A stretch of DNA of 64,000 nucleotides from Candidatus Poribacteria bacterium (GTDB lineage: Bacteria; Poribacteria; WGA-4E; WGA-3G): NCBI GenBank assembly GCA_028824125.1, contig JAPPES010000031.1:1-64000 (forward strand), given 5' to 3'. The notes under the pieces are model-generated. The model saw only the letters and a list, made by a program, of their open reading frames with translations. It did no database searches and was not told the origin of the DNA. Positions 9,203-18,891 of the stretch are shown here, one piece after another (the stretch's first letter is position 1; every line of letters starts with the position of its first letter). Both the position numbers and the translations under genes were made by a program.

Positions 9203-12200
9203 TTAATACCGCGTAATAGTTTCATGCAAGTTCAAAATTACACGTGCAACAGAGGTCCACGCTGCAAGTTCGATAGGTTCAATACCTTGTGTTGACGGAG
9301 TCTCACCCATTGCCACTAAAGTCTTCGCTGCATCAGGATTATCGGTATATTCGGTTCTGTGTTTTTCGAACAATCCTGTCATAATTTCCAACTCTTTCGG
9401 TTGTGGCAGGCGTGATAATGCTCTATGGTATGCCCAATTGATGCGATCTTCTGAAGTTTGTCCGCCTTCTTTGATAATTCGTGCAGCAAACACACGTGCT
9501 GTCTCAACATAAGTTGGATCATTAAGCAAGGTAAGCGCTTGCATAGGCGTGTTAGAAGTTGATCTTTCCGCAGTACACTCCTGCCTACTTGGGGCATCGA
9601 AAGCCATCATGCTTGGATGCAAGAAGGTACGCTGCCAGTGTGTATAAAGCCCTCGGCGATATTGACTTTCCCCTTTGTCATGCACATATTTGCGTTTGGG
9701 GAAATTGAGATTAGAATAATATCCCACAGGCTGATACGGTCTAACACTCGGCCCACCAATTTTAGGTACGAGAAGTCCACTCAGCAGAAGGGCATTATCC
9801 CGCACAATTTCGGCGTCCAATCGCCAGCGGGACTGTCGTGCAATTAGGCGATTGTAAGGGTCTTTTTCGCGCAGGGCTTCATTCGGTTTCGAAGACTGGC
9901 GATAGGCGTTTGACGAAACAATGAGTTTCACCAGGTGTTTAACATTCCATCCACTTTCCATAAATTCCACCGCTAACCAATCAAGCAGCTCAGAATGTTC
10001 TGGCGGTTCACCTTGTGCGCCGAGGTCGTCAAGCACGCGAGAGATACCAGTGCCAAAGTAAAGTGCCCAGAGCCTGTTTACAAATGTCCGCGCGGTCAAT
10101 GGGTTGTTCCTTGAGACCACCCATTTCGCCAAGTCAAGTCGTGTCGCGCGGCGATTTTTGATGCCAAGATCCCCCATGAATTCCGGTATCATCGGTTCAA
10201 CAATTTCACCTGAATCGTCCAACCAATTGCCTCTCGGTAAAATGCGGGTTGTTCGAGGTTGAACCGAAACGGTTGTTAGGGAATATGGACTCGTGGAATT
10301 GATCTCATTTTTACGTTTTTCGAGGTCGACCATCTGGTTACGTATACCATCAAGTGCGGGAGCAATGCGTCGATAATAATCAGCAATCTGTTTCCGTTGG
10401 TTTGTGGTTCTGACAAAAGAATCAACCTGAATTACTTTTATAACAGCATCATCGTGGGTATTTTTGGTTGCTATGCCGAGAGTAGTTGCGATACCAGCCA
10501 TATCCCAATAAACTTTACCGCCAAACTGTGTGAAAGCCATTCCGTTCAGCACACTCCCCGCTTTCAATCCAACTACCGTCGGATCAACTTCAAGACGTAC
10601 CCATTCGCCGAGGTTAGGGAGATCACCCATCGGTTTATGAGCAGGTGTATCATTTCCTATTTCACCATAAGTAATTTTATCTTCGCCCCAGAATGCCCGA
10701 TGGTCCCAGTTTCCATCGTTCCACTGCAGCATAACCGTTTTAGGCGGATTTTCGGGGTCTAACCACACATAAGCAAAAAGTTTGTCGCCTTCAGCCAACG
10801 TAATTTTCCGGTTTGCGCCTCGGAATGCATGCTGCACAAGTTGTTCAGGCGCTGCGGTCTGGACCCGTGAACGCTCTTTGCTGAAAACGGGTGCCTCATT
10901 TTTGCCTACAAATTTCCACGTACCTTCAGTTCTGCCACCATTTGATTGTGCATCGTCTATCCATGCGAAATCAGCATCTTCTGTTGAAGTGAGAAGTGAA
11001 CGGATCTCTTCCTCCCACTTTGCTTGTTCTGCTTCCAATCCAGGCGACGACAATTCAAACACTTTGCGCAATCTTGCTAACTCAGTATCGATCTCTTGCA
11101 ATTCAGTTTGTTGTTCCGGTGACGGCAGCATTACAACGGGATCCCATTTGCTTCCACCGCCATAGACACCAGGTCCCTGTATATCAGCGAAGAAGGCAGC
11201 AAAACTGTAGAAGTCTTTCGCAGTAAAAGGATCGAATTTGTGATCGTGGCATTGTGCGCAGCCGAGTGTCGCGCCTAACCAGACAGATGCAGTGGTCCGC
11301 ACTCTGTCTGCTGCATAGATTGCAAGGTATTCTTTTGCCTGCGCGCCACCTTCGGCAGTCGTTTGATTTAATCTATTGTAACCCGATGCAACCTTCTGTT
11401 CTGGTGATGCATTCGGCAGCAGATCGCCGGCAAGGTTTTCCAGTGTAAATTGATCAAACGGCATGTTGTCATTAAATGCCTTAATCACATAGTCTCGATA
11501 AGGCCAAACACTAACGTTCTCGTCCGAATGGTAGCCGCTTGTATCAGCATAACGCACCAGATCAAGCCAGTAAATTGCAAGCCTCTCACCGTACTGTGGT
11601 TTAGATAACAACCGATTGACCAATTCTTCATAAGCTTCAGGACGTTTATCTCGGACAAATTGATCAACTTCTGCGGGTGCCGGTAGTAAGCCGGTCAAAT
11701 CAAAGTGTAGTCGACGGATGAGCGTGCGTTTATCTGTTTCTGGGGACGGTTCAAGTCCTTCTTTTTCTAACCTACCAAGAATAAATTGGTCAACGGGATT
11801 TTGCACCCAATCGGACTTTTTAACTTCTGGCGGATCAATCCGTTTTAATGGGTTATATGCCCAATGTTCCTCCCACTCGGCCCCTTCAGCAATCCATTGA
11901 ATTAAAGTGTCAATCTGTTCTTGTGTAGGTTGTCGATTTGAGGTCTGCGGTGGCATTCGCCTATCAATGTCTTCGTGTGTGATGCGCAATACTAATTCAC
12001 TGCTCTCAGGATCACCCGGAACAATAATTGGGTAACCGCTCGGTTCAGAAAATGCGCCTTCTTTGGTGTCAAGCCGTAGTTCAGCTTGCCGTACCGCCGG
12101 ATCAGGACCGTGGCACGCGTAGCACTTATCGGACAAAATTGGACGAATATCTCGGTCAAATTGAATTTTCTTAGCATCGGCGAGCTGCATCACTGTCGTT

Positions 12201-12289
12201 AGCAGTATGCCAATCACTAAAAGACTAACGAATCCTTTGTACAACGGTATCAACGAAAATAACCCTTTTTGTTGGTGTGTCCTAAACAT
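9203..12289 (-). CDS. PSCyt1/DUF1549/DUF1553 (PSD1-type) protein
   Basis: CYACHGPD haem-like motif; WLDLVRYADTSGYHSDE; FVNRLWALYFGTGIS; QALTLLNDPTYVE. Confidence 0.95.
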   Translation of the reverse strand: MFRTHQQKGLFSLIPLYKGFVSLLVIGILLTTVMQLADAKKIQFDRDIRPILSDKCYACHGPDPAVRQAELRLDTKEGAFSEPSGYPIIVPGDPESSELVLRITHEDIDRRMPPQTSNRQPTQEQIDTLIQWIAEGAEWEEHWAYNPLKRIDPPEVKKSDWVQNPVDQFILGRLEKEGLEPSPETDKRTLIRRLHFDLTGLLPAPAEVDQFVRDKRPEAYEELVNRLLSKPQYGERLAIYWLDLVRYADTSGYHSDENVSVWPYRDYVIKAFNDNMPFDQFTLENLAGDLLPNASPEQKVASGYNRLNQTTAEGGAQAKEYLAIYAADRVRTTASVWLGATLGCAQCHDHKFDPFTAKDFYSFAAFFADIQGPGVYGGGSKWDPVVMLPSPEQQTELQEIDTELARLRKVFELSSPGLEAEQAKWEEEIRSLLTSTEDADFAWIDDAQSNGGRTEGTWKFVGKNEAPVFSKERSRVQTAAPEQLVQHAFRGANRKITLAEGDKLFAYVWLDPENPPKTVMLQWNDGNWDHRAFWGEDKITYGEIGNDTPAHKPMGDLPNLGEWVRLEVDPTVVGLKAGSVLNGMAFTQFGGKVYWDMAGIATTLGIATKNTHDDAVIKVIQVDSFVRTTNQRKQIADYYRRIAPALDGIRNQMVDLEKRKNEINSTSPYSLTTVSVQPRTTRILPRGNWLDDSGEIVEPMIPEFMGDLGIKNRRATRLDLAKWVVSRNNPLTARTFVNRLWALYFGTGISRVLDDLGAQGEPPEHSELLDWLAVEFMESGWNVKHLVKLIVSSNAYRQSSKPNEALREKDPYNRLIARQSRWRLDAEIVRDNALLLSGLLVPKIGGPSVRPYQPVGYYSNLNFPKRKYVHDKGESQYRRGLYTHWQRTFLHPSMMAFDAPSRQECTAERSTSNTPMQALTLLNDPTYVETARVFAARIIKEGGQTSEDRINWAYHRALSRLPQPKELEIMTGLFEKHRTEYTDNPDAAKTLVAMGETPSTQGIEPIELAAWTSVARVILNLHETITRY

Positions 12290-12575
12290 TGTAGAACATC
12301 TCCTCCTTGCAAGTAGACGAAAATATTGGTACTATAAACTTTAGATTTGTATGTCAAGTAATTTATCATAAGAACGAAATATATGCAAATCAAACTTTCA
12401 GACCTCATTGTGGATAAACATGGATTAAGTTACAGTAAAAGTGCTATAATTTCTGAGATGGGTGATTGTCCTTTCTAAGTTATGTTAACTTTAAGGCAAA
12501 CGCCCCATTTATTCAACGATTTTTGGCGAAGATATTGGGTTGAAGGATCGTAGCATTTATTAGGAGTCCAAAGCA

Positions 12576-14792
12576 ATGAAAAGTAAACTATTTTCCATGT
12601 TTTTGACATTACTTATCTTTTCAACACCGTTTCTATCGAACACCTTTGCGCAAGACTATACGCAATTGAATCTACCGGAAGGTGCCAAAGCACGTCTCGG
12701 AAAAGGTGTCCTAAACGATATGCAGATTTCCCCAGATAACACCAAATTGGCAATAGCAAGCTCAATCGGTGTGTGGCTATATGATATTAACACAGGTGAC
12801 GAAACTGCTCTCATTTCGGGGCATACAGATGTTGTTAGACATGTAGCATTTTCACCAGATGGAAAGATACTTGCAAGTAGTGCTGATGACAAGGCCGTTC
12901 GACTCTGGGACGTTAAAACAAGAAAAAACTTGCAGACATTAAACACACCTGAAGACCTGGTTAGTTCTTTGAAGTTCTTAGAAGATAGTAAAACACTTGT
13001 GGGTCAGAATTCAAAAGGCACTGTCAACTTTTGGGATATCACCAATGGACAACAATTGAATTCATTCACACCAAAACTGCCTAAACTTAGTTACAGAAAA
13101 TATAGAACATGGCGACTTGCAAGAGATGCTTTTGCCAGTCACGTTGATAGCGTTACTTTTTCGGTTGGGAATAAAGATGGCACAATTAGTATACAAGATG
13201 GACGCGCCCATCGCCTAATAAAAACACTTGTAGGGCGTATACAAGATATCCCACCCTTCCCTATCCAATTTGGAGCGCCACACTCCCTAGACAGAACAAT
13301 GTTAGGCGGACAACCGGCTATGAAATGGGCGAATGCCTTAAGTTTTTCGCCGGATGGTAAAATACTTGTAAGCACTGTTGACTACCGGGCTACAACTCGA
13401 AGGGGTTGGCAAGGTGCTGAAGGTCATATTGAACTCTGGGATGTGAAGACCGGGAAACAGCTCGCTGCACTTCCATGGTCGGACATAAAGTTTTCTGGTG
13501 ATGGAAAAACACTCGCTATTATCCAGCGAACTGCCTGTGCAATATGGGATATGACCACCCGCCGTAAAATCGCCACGTTCCCCGATGCGAAAACCGTAAG
13601 ATTTTCTGGTGACGGCAAAACACTCGTTATTATAAAGGACAATGGTTATGTGATATGGGATATTGCTACGCGTCGTGAAATTGCCAAGTTGAATCCAGTT
13701 TTAGAGGCGTTTAAACCTTTTCCGGAACGTTTTGTGTTATCACAAGATGGTTCCATTCTTATCACCGCAGATGAACACGGCACAGTGGGTGTGTGGAAAA
13801 CACAAACTGACAAACCACTGCGTACTCTTACTACGGACTATACAAAACCGTTCACAGCATTGGTGTTTTCACACGATGGTAAAATAGTCGCCAGCGGCGA
13901 TAGAACTGGCAACATTCGGCTTTGGAATACAAACATTGGCAGCACACTTCTAACGCTTAAATCCAGTGAAAAAAGTATTGGCGATTTAGCTTTCACGGCA
14001 GACAACAAAACCCTTGTCAATGAGAGTGATGGGAACGTCTATGTATGGGGCATAGAAACGGGGAAACAGGTGAACACCCACAAAGTAATCCCAGATGCGT
14101 TTTTAGGATGGTATGGAAATTCGTTTGATGATGGCACTTCAATTAGTCTTCGCAATGCATGTGTGTTTACCTCAAATGGTGAAAAACTAATTATTGATAC
14201 AAAAGACGGCATTACAATTTGGGATGTTGCCAATACTAAACACCTTAACACACTTACAAGCACCAAAAATTATATTTTGGCAGTATCTTCTGATGGGAAA
14301 TTGTTGGCAGATACCATTGGAGATGCGGCACGCTTGTGGGATACACATACAGGAAAACAGATTACCACACTTAAAACGTCCAAAAATTGGATAGGTAGGT
14401 TTTTAAATTGGTTTAAAAAGGACGATATTTATGCCTTAGCGTTTTCTCACAATAAAAAAATTTTGGCAGTTGCAACAAAAAATAAGGAAATCCAGTTGTG
14501 GGACCTTACCACACATCAACGTATCAGAACCCTGAAAGCGCACAAACATATAGTTTGTCAATTAGTATTTTCTCAAGACGGGACAGTACTTGCAAGTGGT
14601 GATACAGGCGGTAAAATTCATATATGGGAACTTCCCTCTGGTCATTCCCTTGCTATCTATGATGGACATAAAAGTTTTGTTCGCGCGCTGGCGTTTGCTC
14701 CTGATGGGAAGACGCTCACAAGCATAAGCGGTAACGAATATCGCATGAACTCAGGTGGAACTATTTTCCTCTGGGACGTGCCTTCTAAATAA
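12576..14792 (+). CDS. secreted WD40 repeat protein
   Basis: 738 aa; signal peptide; N-terminal YTQLNLPEGAKARLGKG shared with the other WD40 proteins here. Confidence 0.9.
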   Translation: MKSKLFSMFLTLLIFSTPFLSNTFAQDYTQLNLPEGAKARLGKGVLNDMQISPDNTKLAIASSIGVWLYDINTGDETALISGHTDVVRHVAFSPDGKILASSADDKAVRLWDVKTRKNLQTLNTPEDLVSSLKFLEDSKTLVGQNSKGTVNFWDITNGQQLNSFTPKLPKLSYRKYRTWRLARDAFASHVDSVTFSVGNKDGTISIQDGRAHRLIKTLVGRIQDIPPFPIQFGAPHSLDRTMLGGQPAMKWANALSFSPDGKILVSTVDYRATTRRGWQGAEGHIELWDVKTGKQLAALPWSDIKFSGDGKTLAIIQRTACAIWDMTTRRKIATFPDAKTVRFSGDGKTLVIIKDNGYVIWDIATRREIAKLNPVLEAFKPFPERFVLSQDGSILITADEHGTVGVWKTQTDKPLRTLTTDYTKPFTALVFSHDGKIVASGDRTGNIRLWNTNIGSTLLTLKSSEKSIGDLAFTADNKTLVNESDGNVYVWGIETGKQVNTHKVIPDAFLGWYGNSFDDGTSISLRNACVFTSNGEKLIIDTKDGITIWDVANTKHLNTLTSTKNYILAVSSDGKLLADTIGDAARLWDTHTGKQITTLKTSKNWIGRFLNWFKKDDIYALAFSHNKKILAVATKNKEIQLWDLTTHQRIRTLKAHKHIVCQLVFSQDGTVLASGDTGGKIHIWELPSGHSLAIYDGHKSFVRALAFAPDGKTLTSISGNEYRMNSGGTIFLWDVPSK

Positions 14793-14806
14793 CGGTTATT
14801 AAAAAC

Positions 14807-14967
14807 TATAGTGAACTTTAAAATTATTGGGACACTTTGATAAACCTGTTTTGGAAACACAACGGACAACAGAAGTTGAGCATCAAACTTTTAGTTTGTG
14901 CCATAATGAGTCGCAAACTAACAGTTTGCGCTACAGAAGTGTCCCATTAATTATAGGTTTTACTATA
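14807..14967. repeat. MITE-like element copy (TATAGT family)
   Basis: Left TATAGTGAACTTTAAAATTATTGGGACAC, right GTGTCCCATTAATTATAGGTTTTACTATA; internal hairpin CAAACTTTTAGTTTG.../CAAACTAACAGTTTG. Confidence 0.75.
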
Positions 14968-15034
14968 AATGTACTGTGTAGCACAAACCGGTTGACTAAC
15001 AACCTGAATTTCGGGTAAAGTTTTATAAAAAGAC

Positions 15035-15568
15035 GTGGAGAAAAAGATGAAATCGCTCCTAATGTTCTGCTTAGCAGTATTGCTAATGGGATGTGGTCTA
15101 AAAAGCATTCCGCATTCACAAAACACGGATGCCTCTGAACCGAATGAAGCTGCGCTATCACATTATAATTGGGGACTTACTTATGCAAAGCAGGGTAATC
15201 TCGCGCAAGCGGCCACGGAGTTTAAGTTGGCAATTCAGAATGAACCGGGATGGGCAATCCCCTATTTCAATCTCGGTGCAGTGTATGGGAATATGGGTGA
15301 CCTTGAACAAGCTATCCGTGCGTGGGAACGTGCAACACAACTGGATGTAGATTTCGCGAAGGCGCATTACAATCTTGCTGTTGCGTATTCTCTGAGGGCA
15401 GACGGTTCGCAAGTTACTGATATTGAAAAATCAATCACCTCTCTTCGTGAAGCAATTCGGACCGATAAAGCTGCACTTGCTGCTGCAAAAACAGAGCCGG
15501 CATTTGATAAAATTCGGGACTTGCCTCAATATAAAGCGTTAGTCCACGCCTCTGAACCGAAACAGTGA
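15035..15568 (+). CDS. TPR lipoprotein
   Basis: Lipobox LLMGC; TPR motifs; ends ...HASEPKQ. Confidence 0.85.
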   Translation: MEKKMKSLLMFCLAVLLMGCGLKSIPHSQNTDASEPNEAALSHYNWGLTYAKQGNLAQAATEFKLAIQNEPGWAIPYFNLGAVYGNMGDLEQAIRAWERATQLDVDFAKAHYNLAVAYSLRADGSQVTDIEKSITSLREAIRTDKAALAAAKTEPAFDKIRDLPQYKALVHASEPKQ

Positions 15569-15588
15569 CACCTCACGTTACATCCCAT
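15548..15588. repeat. 41-bp direct repeat, left copy flanking the R-M cassette
   Basis: GCCTCTGAACCGAAACAGTGACACCTCACGTTACATCCCAT, identical to 17883-17923. Confidence 0.97.
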
Positions 15589-15648
15589 AGTAACTTTCAC
15601 AATCAACGCGCCGCTGAACTATTTTGTTGTTGACCGTAGAAAAGGAGT

Positions 15649-16719
15649 ATGAATATGTCCTATACTGATGATAACTTACCAATTGACCAAATATTATGCG
15701 GGGATAATTTGGAACTCATTCGACAATTGCCTGATTGTTGTATTCAATTGGTGATCACCTCTCCCCCTTATTTCCAACAGCGTGATTATGGCGGCGGAAT
15801 GGGAAATGAAAAGAATGTTCATGAGTACATTGATACGTTACTTTGTCTCTTTCAAGAATGTGTGCGTGTTGTGAGAGATGATGGCAATATAGTTTTTAAT
15901 ATAGGTGACAAATATCAGGACAGCAACTTACTTCTGGTTCCGTATCGTTTTGCGCTTGCCGCAATGGACACAGGATCAGTTAGACTTGTAAATGAAATCA
16001 CGTGGGTCAAAAGAAATCCAACTCCGCGCCAGTTTAGTCGTCGTCTCGTCAGTAGTACTGAGCCGTTCTTCCATTTTGCCAAGTCAGATCGTTATTTCTA
16101 TGCCCCCAAAGCTTTCTTGGCAAAATCGCGTGCTTCGCAGCCCTCTAAAAAGAAAACTAGTACTAACGTGGGACAGCGATATTTTGAGATTATTGATGAA
16201 TCAGACCTATCTGAAGCAGAGAAATCTGCTGCGCGGATTGAACTTGCAGAGGTTATTCAAGAAGTCAAACGTGGCAAAACGCAAAGTTTTCGGATGAAAA
16301 TTCGCGGCATTCATGCTGCCCCATTTGGAGGACAGGAAGGAGGTCGCACATTACAGCTAAAAAATAAAGGTTTTACAATAATTAGAATTCACGGCAATAA
16401 ACTCAAGCGAGATGTAATTAAAACTGATGATGTGATTGAAACACCAGATGTGATTGAAACACCCGTTGCTACACTTAAGGGGAATAAACACCCAGCAATC
16501 TACCCAGTGGAAGTAGTGGAGGAATTTTTACATCTACTCACACCCACTAATGCCTTGGTTCTCGATCCGTTTATGGGTTCTGGCTCAACCGCAGTTGCCT
16601 GCAAAAATCTGGGTAGACATTATATCGGCTATGATATTAATGTTGAATACTGTAAAGATGCTCGGCAGCGTGTTGATGATACTCCAATTACGATGCAACA
16701 TTTGTTTGAGGGAACATAA
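15649..16719 (+). CDS. DNA amino-methyltransferase, beta-type motif order
   Basis: TSPPYFQQRDYGG (motif IV) N-terminal, DPFMGSGSTAVACKNLGRHYIGYDIN (motif I) C-terminal. Confidence 0.93.
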   Translation: MNMSYTDDNLPIDQILCGDNLELIRQLPDCCIQLVITSPPYFQQRDYGGGMGNEKNVHEYIDTLLCLFQECVRVVRDDGNIVFNIGDKYQDSNLLLVPYRFALAAMDTGSVRLVNEITWVKRNPTPRQFSRRLVSSTEPFFHFAKSDRYFYAPKAFLAKSRASQPSKKKTSTNVGQRYFEIIDESDLSEAEKSAARIELAEVIQEVKRGKTQSFRMKIRGIHAAPFGGQEGGRTLQLKNKGFTIIRIHGNKLKRDVIKTDDVIETPDVIETPVATLKGNKHPAIYPVEVVEEFLHLLTPTNALVLDPFMGSGSTAVACKNLGRHYIGYDINVEYCKDARQRVDDTPITMQHLFEGT

Positions 16720-17903
16720 TGGATAACATACGTGCAATTTTGGAAGATGCTTATCAGTTAGCAGAATCAAAACGTGATCTCCGGCCAGGGCTTTCAGGAA
16801 ACCAAATAAAATGGATTGAGACAATTATGGAAAAAGCGGAATCTCAGAAAGCTGTTATCGCAGTTCTGATTACGTCCTTAGTGAAAAAGATTGAAACCCC
16901 TGCCCAAGATGTCCGCTACCATAAAAAGGAACTCCCTAACGGTTATTCAGGGAGAGGTTTTGATACCTTGCACGTGACACCTTTTATTTCAGAAAAGTTT
17001 CAGAGATTTGCTATGAAGGGTGGAAGTGGTTGGCTGACGCGTTCGCTTGAGCAGGCTCACCCGTTTACACTTAATTTTCCTGGTAAGATTCGCAATGTAT
17101 CCGTTAAGGAAGCTTTTCTTCAAATTCTAAACGATATTGAAGAAAATCGAGCTGATCCAAAAAAATACCTTCATGCAACATTTATTGCCTTGATTGACTT
17201 GATGGAAAGATCAAGAATTAATCTTGACTTATTTGAAATTGCAAATGTAGATTTCAGAAAAGCACAGCAAACAGAAACAGTAACAATAGAAAAAATAGTA
17301 AATCTCCTAAAACGACACTTTTCAATTGGATATGGCGTTGCTGGTGCTTCACGTCTGCCTGTATTGGCAGTTTATTCTGCTTATGAAATGCTTATGGCAA
17401 TTGAAAGGTTTGAAGGTAAGACGCTCTTGCCATTGAAAAGCCATACTACAGCGGATAGCAAATCTGGTGGGATAGGAGACATTGAAGTCTTAGACAAAAA
17501 TGGAGATTTTTTTGAGGCAGTTGAAATCAAACACAATATCCCAATTTCTCCAGGAATTATTCAAGTTGCCTATGAAAAATTTTTGCAGACACCTGTTTGC
17601 CGTTATTATCTACTTACCACAGCAGAACCAAACGTTGAGGATATTGACTCCGTAGGTGAATTAGTTAGTGAAATTCACGCACAGCATGGTTGTGAAGTAA
17701 TTGTTAACGGGATTCTACCATCATTAAAATACTACTTGCGTTTGTTAAGCAATCCTAAACTTTTTATAGAACGTTATTCTGAAAACCTCCAATTAGATTT
17801 TAATCAAAATACAGACATTAAAGAAATTCATTTACGCTACTGGGAAGACTTGTTAAAGTATTTGTTAGGAGACAGCTCACAAGCCTCTGAACCGAAACAG
17901 TGA
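16719..17903 (+). CDS. putative Type II restriction endonuclease
   Basis: Overlaps the methyltransferase stop; NGYSGRGFDTLHVTPF...GGSGWLTRSLEQ block; PD-(D/E)XK candidate IGDIEVLDKNGDFFEAVEIKH. Confidence 0.75.
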   Translation: MDNIRAILEDAYQLAESKRDLRPGLSGNQIKWIETIMEKAESQKAVIAVLITSLVKKIETPAQDVRYHKKELPNGYSGRGFDTLHVTPFISEKFQRFAMKGGSGWLTRSLEQAHPFTLNFPGKIRNVSVKEAFLQILNDIEENRADPKKYLHATFIALIDLMERSRINLDLFEIANVDFRKAQQTETVTIEKIVNLLKRHFSIGYGVAGASRLPVLAVYSAYEMLMAIERFEGKTLLPLKSHTTADSKSGGIGDIEVLDKNGDFFEAVEIKHNIPISPGIIQVAYEKFLQTPVCRYYLLTTAEPNVEDIDSVGELVSEIHAQHGCEVIVNGILPSLKYYLRLLSNPKLFIERYSENLQLDFNQNTDIKEIHLRYWEDLLKYLLGDSSQASEPKQ

Positions 17904-17923
17904 CACCTCACGTTACATCCCAT
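17883..17923. repeat. 41-bp direct repeat, right copy flanking the R-M cassette
   Basis: Identical to 15548-15588. Confidence 0.97.
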
Positions 17924-18848
17924 GGCACGTTACACAACCCTTTCACCTGAAGAACTCGCGGAGATAGTATCACATTATGCAATCGGCACACCACTGAAGC
18001 TTACGGAAATTTCAGGCGGATTTGGAAACAGCAACTTTAAGTTGACAACAACAGATGACAGGTTTCTCCTGAAAATATGTGATGAGAAAAATCCAGCAGA
18101 ACTGCATAAGCAAATTGAACTGTTGGAACATCTTCGTCAACACGCCTATCCGACAGTGTATCCAATTTTACAAAAAAACGGTGCGGCACTTTTCGAAACG
18201 CCAAACTACCGCGTGATGATCTACCCGTTTTTGGATGGAGGAACACCGAAACCTTCGCAACGCGTATTGACACAGATCGGTGAAGCGTTAGCCAAGTTAC
18301 ATCGCATTCCTCCACTTGTAGAACTTCCGCTTTTTCCGATGGGGATTACACAAATAACACCTTTTCTAAAAGAGGTCAAAAACACACAATTTACCACACA
18401 TCCGTTTTTTATTTGGCTAAAATCGGAACTTGAATGGATAAAACCTGAATTAGATAAACCACTTCCTACGGGGCTTCTACACGGAGACCTGTTTTTAGAC
18501 AACACTCTTTTTGATGGTGACCAAATGGCAGCAATTCTTGACTTTGAAGAAGGGTGCCATGATACATTGTTAATTGATGTCGGAATGACGATAATTGGCT
18601 GTTGTTATACGGCACAACATGAATTGGATGTGGCATCTGTCCACGGTTTCTTGGATGCTTACAATGCATTACGCCCTTTGACAGATAAAGAATGGGAGAG
18701 TTTGGATTGTTTTGTTCACTATGCAGCAGTGGCTATAGCGTTTTGGCGATTTAGACAATTCAATGTCCGCCATCCCGATGCGCGAAGTACCGAAACGTAT
18801 CAGGAGATGATTACCCGCAGCGCAAATTGGCAATCAATACGTCTGTAA
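17922..18848 (+). CDS. homoserine kinase type II / APH-family phosphotransferase
   Basis: LLHGDLFLDNTLFDGDQMAAILDFEEGCHD. Confidence 0.85.
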   Translation: MARYTTLSPEELAEIVSHYAIGTPLKLTEISGGFGNSNFKLTTTDDRFLLKICDEKNPAELHKQIELLEHLRQHAYPTVYPILQKNGAALFETPNYRVMIYPFLDGGTPKPSQRVLTQIGEALAKLHRIPPLVELPLFPMGITQITPFLKEVKNTQFTTHPFFIWLKSELEWIKPELDKPLPTGLLHGDLFLDNTLFDGDQMAAILDFEEGCHDTLLIDVGMTIIGCCYTAQHELDVASVHGFLDAYNALRPLTDKEWESLDCFVHYAAVAIAFWRFRQFNVRHPDARSTETYQEMITRSANWQSIRL

Positions 18849-18891
18849 TAAATATACTTGTAATAGGCAGATAGTCCACATCTAAAATATT

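Noticed and set aside
9379-12177. Small ORFs on both strands within 9203-12289
   Set aside because: Fully inside the DUF1549/DUF1553 coding region, which has clear conserved motifs in its own frame.
16719-17903. Assigning the endonuclease to the SacI family
   Set aside because: I considered it, but the conserved block does not clearly match what I recall of that family; specificity left open.
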